9,220 bases of DNA from the NCBI GenBank assembly GCA_016206405.1, contig JACQRQ010000009.1:1-9220 (forward strand), in the 5' to 3' direction. Of the stretch, positions 7,496 to 9,220 are shown piece by piece. The notes beneath the pieces were generated by a model that did not search any database, was not told the origin of the DNA, and was given only the letters and a program-made list of their open reading frames with translations. Made by a program: the position numbers and the translations under genes. Positions within the stretch are counted from its first letter, which is position 1. Each line of letters begins with the position of its first letter. The stretch comes from Elusimicrobiota bacterium. GTDB lineage: Bacteria > Elusimicrobiota > Elusimicrobia > O2-12-FULL-59-9.

Positions 7496-8577
7496 TGCCG
7501 TTTCCGGACATCGCGTCGATCGAAGCCGAACCGATTCATTGTCCTCTTAAAATCCCGTTCGCTATCGCCGGAGGCGCCCAAGCCGCCGCCGACAACGTTT
7601 TCATCCGAATCGTTTTGTCGGATGGAACAGCCGGCTACGGGGAGGCGGCCCCGCTTCCGGCCTTTAACGGCGAGACCCAAACCCAAGCTCTACGCGCCAT
7701 TGAGAGCGCCAAAACAGAATTATTAAGAAAAACACCGGTCTCTTTGAGGCGCTGCTCTCAAATCCTCAAAAAAATAATCGGACATAGCGCCAGCGCCAGG
7801 GCGGGGTTGGAAATGGCTCTTCTGGACGCCTGGACCCGGCGCATGAAGATTCCGCTGCGATATTTTTTCGGCGGATTCAGCTCCCGGCTGGAAACGGACG
7901 TGACCGTTCCCTTGATGCCGCTCCGGGCCGCAAGCCGATGGGCATCCTCCTGGCGCCGGAAAGGCTTCACGCGGCTTAAAATAAAGCTGGGCTCCGGTTT
8001 TTCCGAAGATTTGGAGCGGGTCGTTGCGGTGCACCGCTCGGCGCCTCAATGCGGGCTCATTCTGGACGCCAATGCGGGCCTGCGGCTTTCCAGCGCCAAG
8101 AAACTTATCGACCAACTGGAGCGGCGCGGTATTTCTCCCATCCTTTTTGAGCAACCGCTTCCCGCAGATGATTGGAAAGGCATGGCCCGCCTCACCCAAG
8201 AGAGTCCGGTTCCTATTTGCGCCGATGAAATGGTGTCGTCGGCCAAAGAGGCCCTGCGCGCCGTCCATGAAAAAGCCGCGCGCGCCATCAACGTCAAGCT
8301 GATGAAGTGCGGGCTCTGGGAGGCCCTCCAAATCGTTTCCATCGCCAGGGCGGCCGGGGCGCAGCTCATGCTGGGAGGCATGCTGGAGTCTCACTTGGCG
8401 ATGACAAGCGCCGCCCATTTCGCCGCCGGTTTGGGCGGCTTCAGCTACATCGACTTGGATTCGCCCCTTTTTTTCAAGGAAGACCCGGTGTCCCCCGCCC
8501 GCCACCTGCGCGCATGCGTCTACGATTTGTCGGGCATTTCCTCCGGAATCGGCGTCGTCCCGAAAATATTCAAATGA
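7495..8577 (+). CDS. Dipeptide epimerase (probable L-Ala-D/L-Glu epimerase), enolase superfamily
   Basis: The 360-residue product belongs to the muconate-lactonizing subgroup of the enolase superfamily. The N-terminal capping domain covers about 1-125 and the barrel follows. Catalytic Lys162 and Lys164 lie in KIKLG. Metal ligands are Asp191 (DANAG), Glu219 (FEQPLP) and Asp244 (CADEM). The second catalytic base is Lys268 (NVKLMKCG). Near the C-terminus YIDLDSPLFF carries the Asp-x-Asp motif (320-322) that in dipeptide epimerases binds the substrate amino group; this favours an epimerase over o-succinylbenzoate synthase or muconate cycloisomerase. The usual reaction interconverts L-Ala-D-Glu and L-Ala-L-Glu, letting the cell reuse murein peptides. 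Specificity for other dipeptides is possible in this family. Its ATG overlaps the channel stop by one base, so translation is probably coupled. No murein peptidase gene is adjacent. Confidence 0.87.
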   Translation: MPFPDIASIEAEPIHCPLKIPFAIAGGAQAAADNVFIRIVLSDGTAGYGEAAPLPAFNGETQTQALRAIESAKTELLRKTPVSLRRCSQILKKIIGHSASARAGLEMALLDAWTRRMKIPLRYFFGGFSSRLETDVTVPLMPLRAASRWASSWRRKGFTRLKIKLGSGFSEDLERVVAVHRSAPQCGLILDANAGLRLSSAKKLIDQLERRGISPILFEQPLPADDWKGMARLTQESPVPICADEMVSSAKEALRAVHEKAARAINVKLMKCGLWEALQIVSIARAAGAQLMLGGMLESHLAMTSAAHFAAGLGGFSYIDLDSPLFFKEDPVSPARHLRACVYDLSGISSGIGVVPKIFK

Positions 8578-8590
8578 TCGCGATTGGGCC

Positions 8591-9220
8591 ATGAACTCCA
8601 TCGAGGAAGAATACGCCGCGGCTCAGGATCGCGCCGCTTGGGCCGACCTGAGCCACTGGGGAAAAATCCGTTTCAGCGGGCCGGATGCCGTCGATTTTTT
8701 GCAGGGTCTGACGACCAACGACCTTCGCCGCTTGAAGCCCCGGGAAGGGCTTGTGACCTGCCTCCTGACCCCCAAAGGCAAATTGCTCGCCGATTTCGAG
8801 CTTTACCATCTGGAAGACGGCCTCTTGGCGCTGGCGCTGCCTCAAGCGGCGCGCAACTTATCCGGCGCCTTGGCAAAGCTCATCCTCCTCAGCGACACGC
8901 GCATGCAGGACATCACAAATGAGTGGAACCTTTTTTATCTGACCGGTCCGAAGGCCGCGCTCCTCTTGCAGACCCTTTTCGGACCGTGCGGGGATTTGAG
9001 CCCCTACCGGACGCGCTCCATTAAATGGCGGGGGACGGATCTTTTTTTGATCGCCCACTCGCGCCTCTCTGCCCAGGGCAAGCTCGTCTTGTCGCCGGCC
9101 GCGAAATCCGAAGAATTACAGGGTCGAATTCAAGAGGCCGGGGAGGCGATGGGTCTGATCAAAATGAGGCCGGAAACTTTCAATATCCTGCGCGTGGAGG
9201 CCGGGATACCGGCCTATGGA
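8591..9220 (+). CDS. YgfZ/GcvT-like folate-binding protein, N-terminal part
   Basis: An ATG at 8591, 13 nt after the epimerase stop, opens a frame that stays open for 210 codons to the window edge. The sequence fits the folate-binding domain shared by YgfZ and the glycine-cleavage T protein: KIRFSGPDAVDFLQGLTTND (25-44), then LLTPKGKLLADFELY (58-72), LTGPKA (117-122), and RVEAGIPAYG just before the cut (201-210). The compact spacing and the LQGLTTND block favour YgfZ (CAF17-like), which supports assembly or repair of certain Fe-S proteins with tetrahydrofolate, over true GcvT. The signature K-G-C-Y-x-G-Q of YgfZ would lie beyond the window and cannot be checked. A short MIAIGP frame at 8574-8594 overlaps the start and is not considered real. 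Confidence 0.85.
   Translation, partial: MNSIEEEYAAAQDRAAWADLSHWGKIRFSGPDAVDFLQGLTTNDLRRLKPREGLVTCLLTPKGKLLADFELYHLEDGLLALALPQAARNLSGALAKLILLSDTRMQDITNEWNLFYLTGPKAALLLQTLFGPCGDLSPYRTRSIKWRGTDLFLIAHSRLSAQGKLVLSPAAKSEELQGRIQEAGEAMGLIKMRPETFNILRVEAGIPAYG

Noticed and set aside
7723..8601. Long minus-strand open frame (292 codons) opposite the epimerase gene
   Set aside because: It mirrors a gene with full catalytic motifs on the plus strand. The minus translation is rich in Arg, Gly and His with no recognisable domain, as expected from GC-rich antisense frames.
1..9220. A novel defence, mobile or accessory system
   Set aside because: All complete genes belong to well-known core families in one direction. 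No transposase, integrase, repeat array, toxin-antitoxin pair or compositional break was seen.

Overview
The window is a dense, single-strand (+) run of eight genes with almost no intergenic DNA. It is mostly housekeeping and looks like one transcription unit that enters from the left and leaves on the right. The order is: C-terminal end of an unrecognised protein, secA (carrying a one-base reading-frame break), lnt, a class IV (HDAC11-like) histone-deacetylase-family gene, prfB, a two-TM potassium channel with RCK domains, a dipeptide epimerase of the enolase superfamily, and the N-terminal part of a YgfZ/GcvT-like protein.

The organism is a bacterium that uses UGA as a stop: several genes end in TGA and a UGA-reading RF2 is encoded. 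It has an outer membrane, implied by Lnt. The DNA is moderately GC-rich. The combination would fit a deep-branching diderm phylum such as Elusimicrobiota or Omnitrophota, but that placement is a weak inference from gene content and order; the window holds no rRNA or other taxonomic marker.

Layout. 1-251: tail of an upstream gene. 252-291: a 40-nt spacer filled by two tiny start-stop reading frames. 292-2891: secA, whose two halves are in different frames and join near 876/877. 2881-4425: lnt, overlapping the secA end by 11 nt. 4443-5351: HDAC-like deacylase. 5363-6466: prfB, read in one frame without the usual programmed +1 shift. 6488-7495: K+ channel. 7495-8577: epimerase, joined to the channel by a TGATG overlap. 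8591-9220: YgfZ-like gene, cut by the window end. There is no gene-free stretch longer than 40 nt, and I see no RNA gene, insertion sequence, CRISPR array or clear terminator.

Functionally the run mixes envelope biogenesis (SecA export, Lnt lipoprotein maturation, a probable murein-peptide epimerase), translation termination (RF2), ion transport and an Fe-S/folate accessory protein. I do not see a new multi-gene system. The best leads are a strong internal Shine-Dalgarno and start codon in the channel gene, placed like the start of the free RCK domain in archaeal MthK; the contrasting absence of Shine-Dalgarno sequences at the ordinary gene starts; the secA frame break; and the HDAC11-like gene directly beside lnt.
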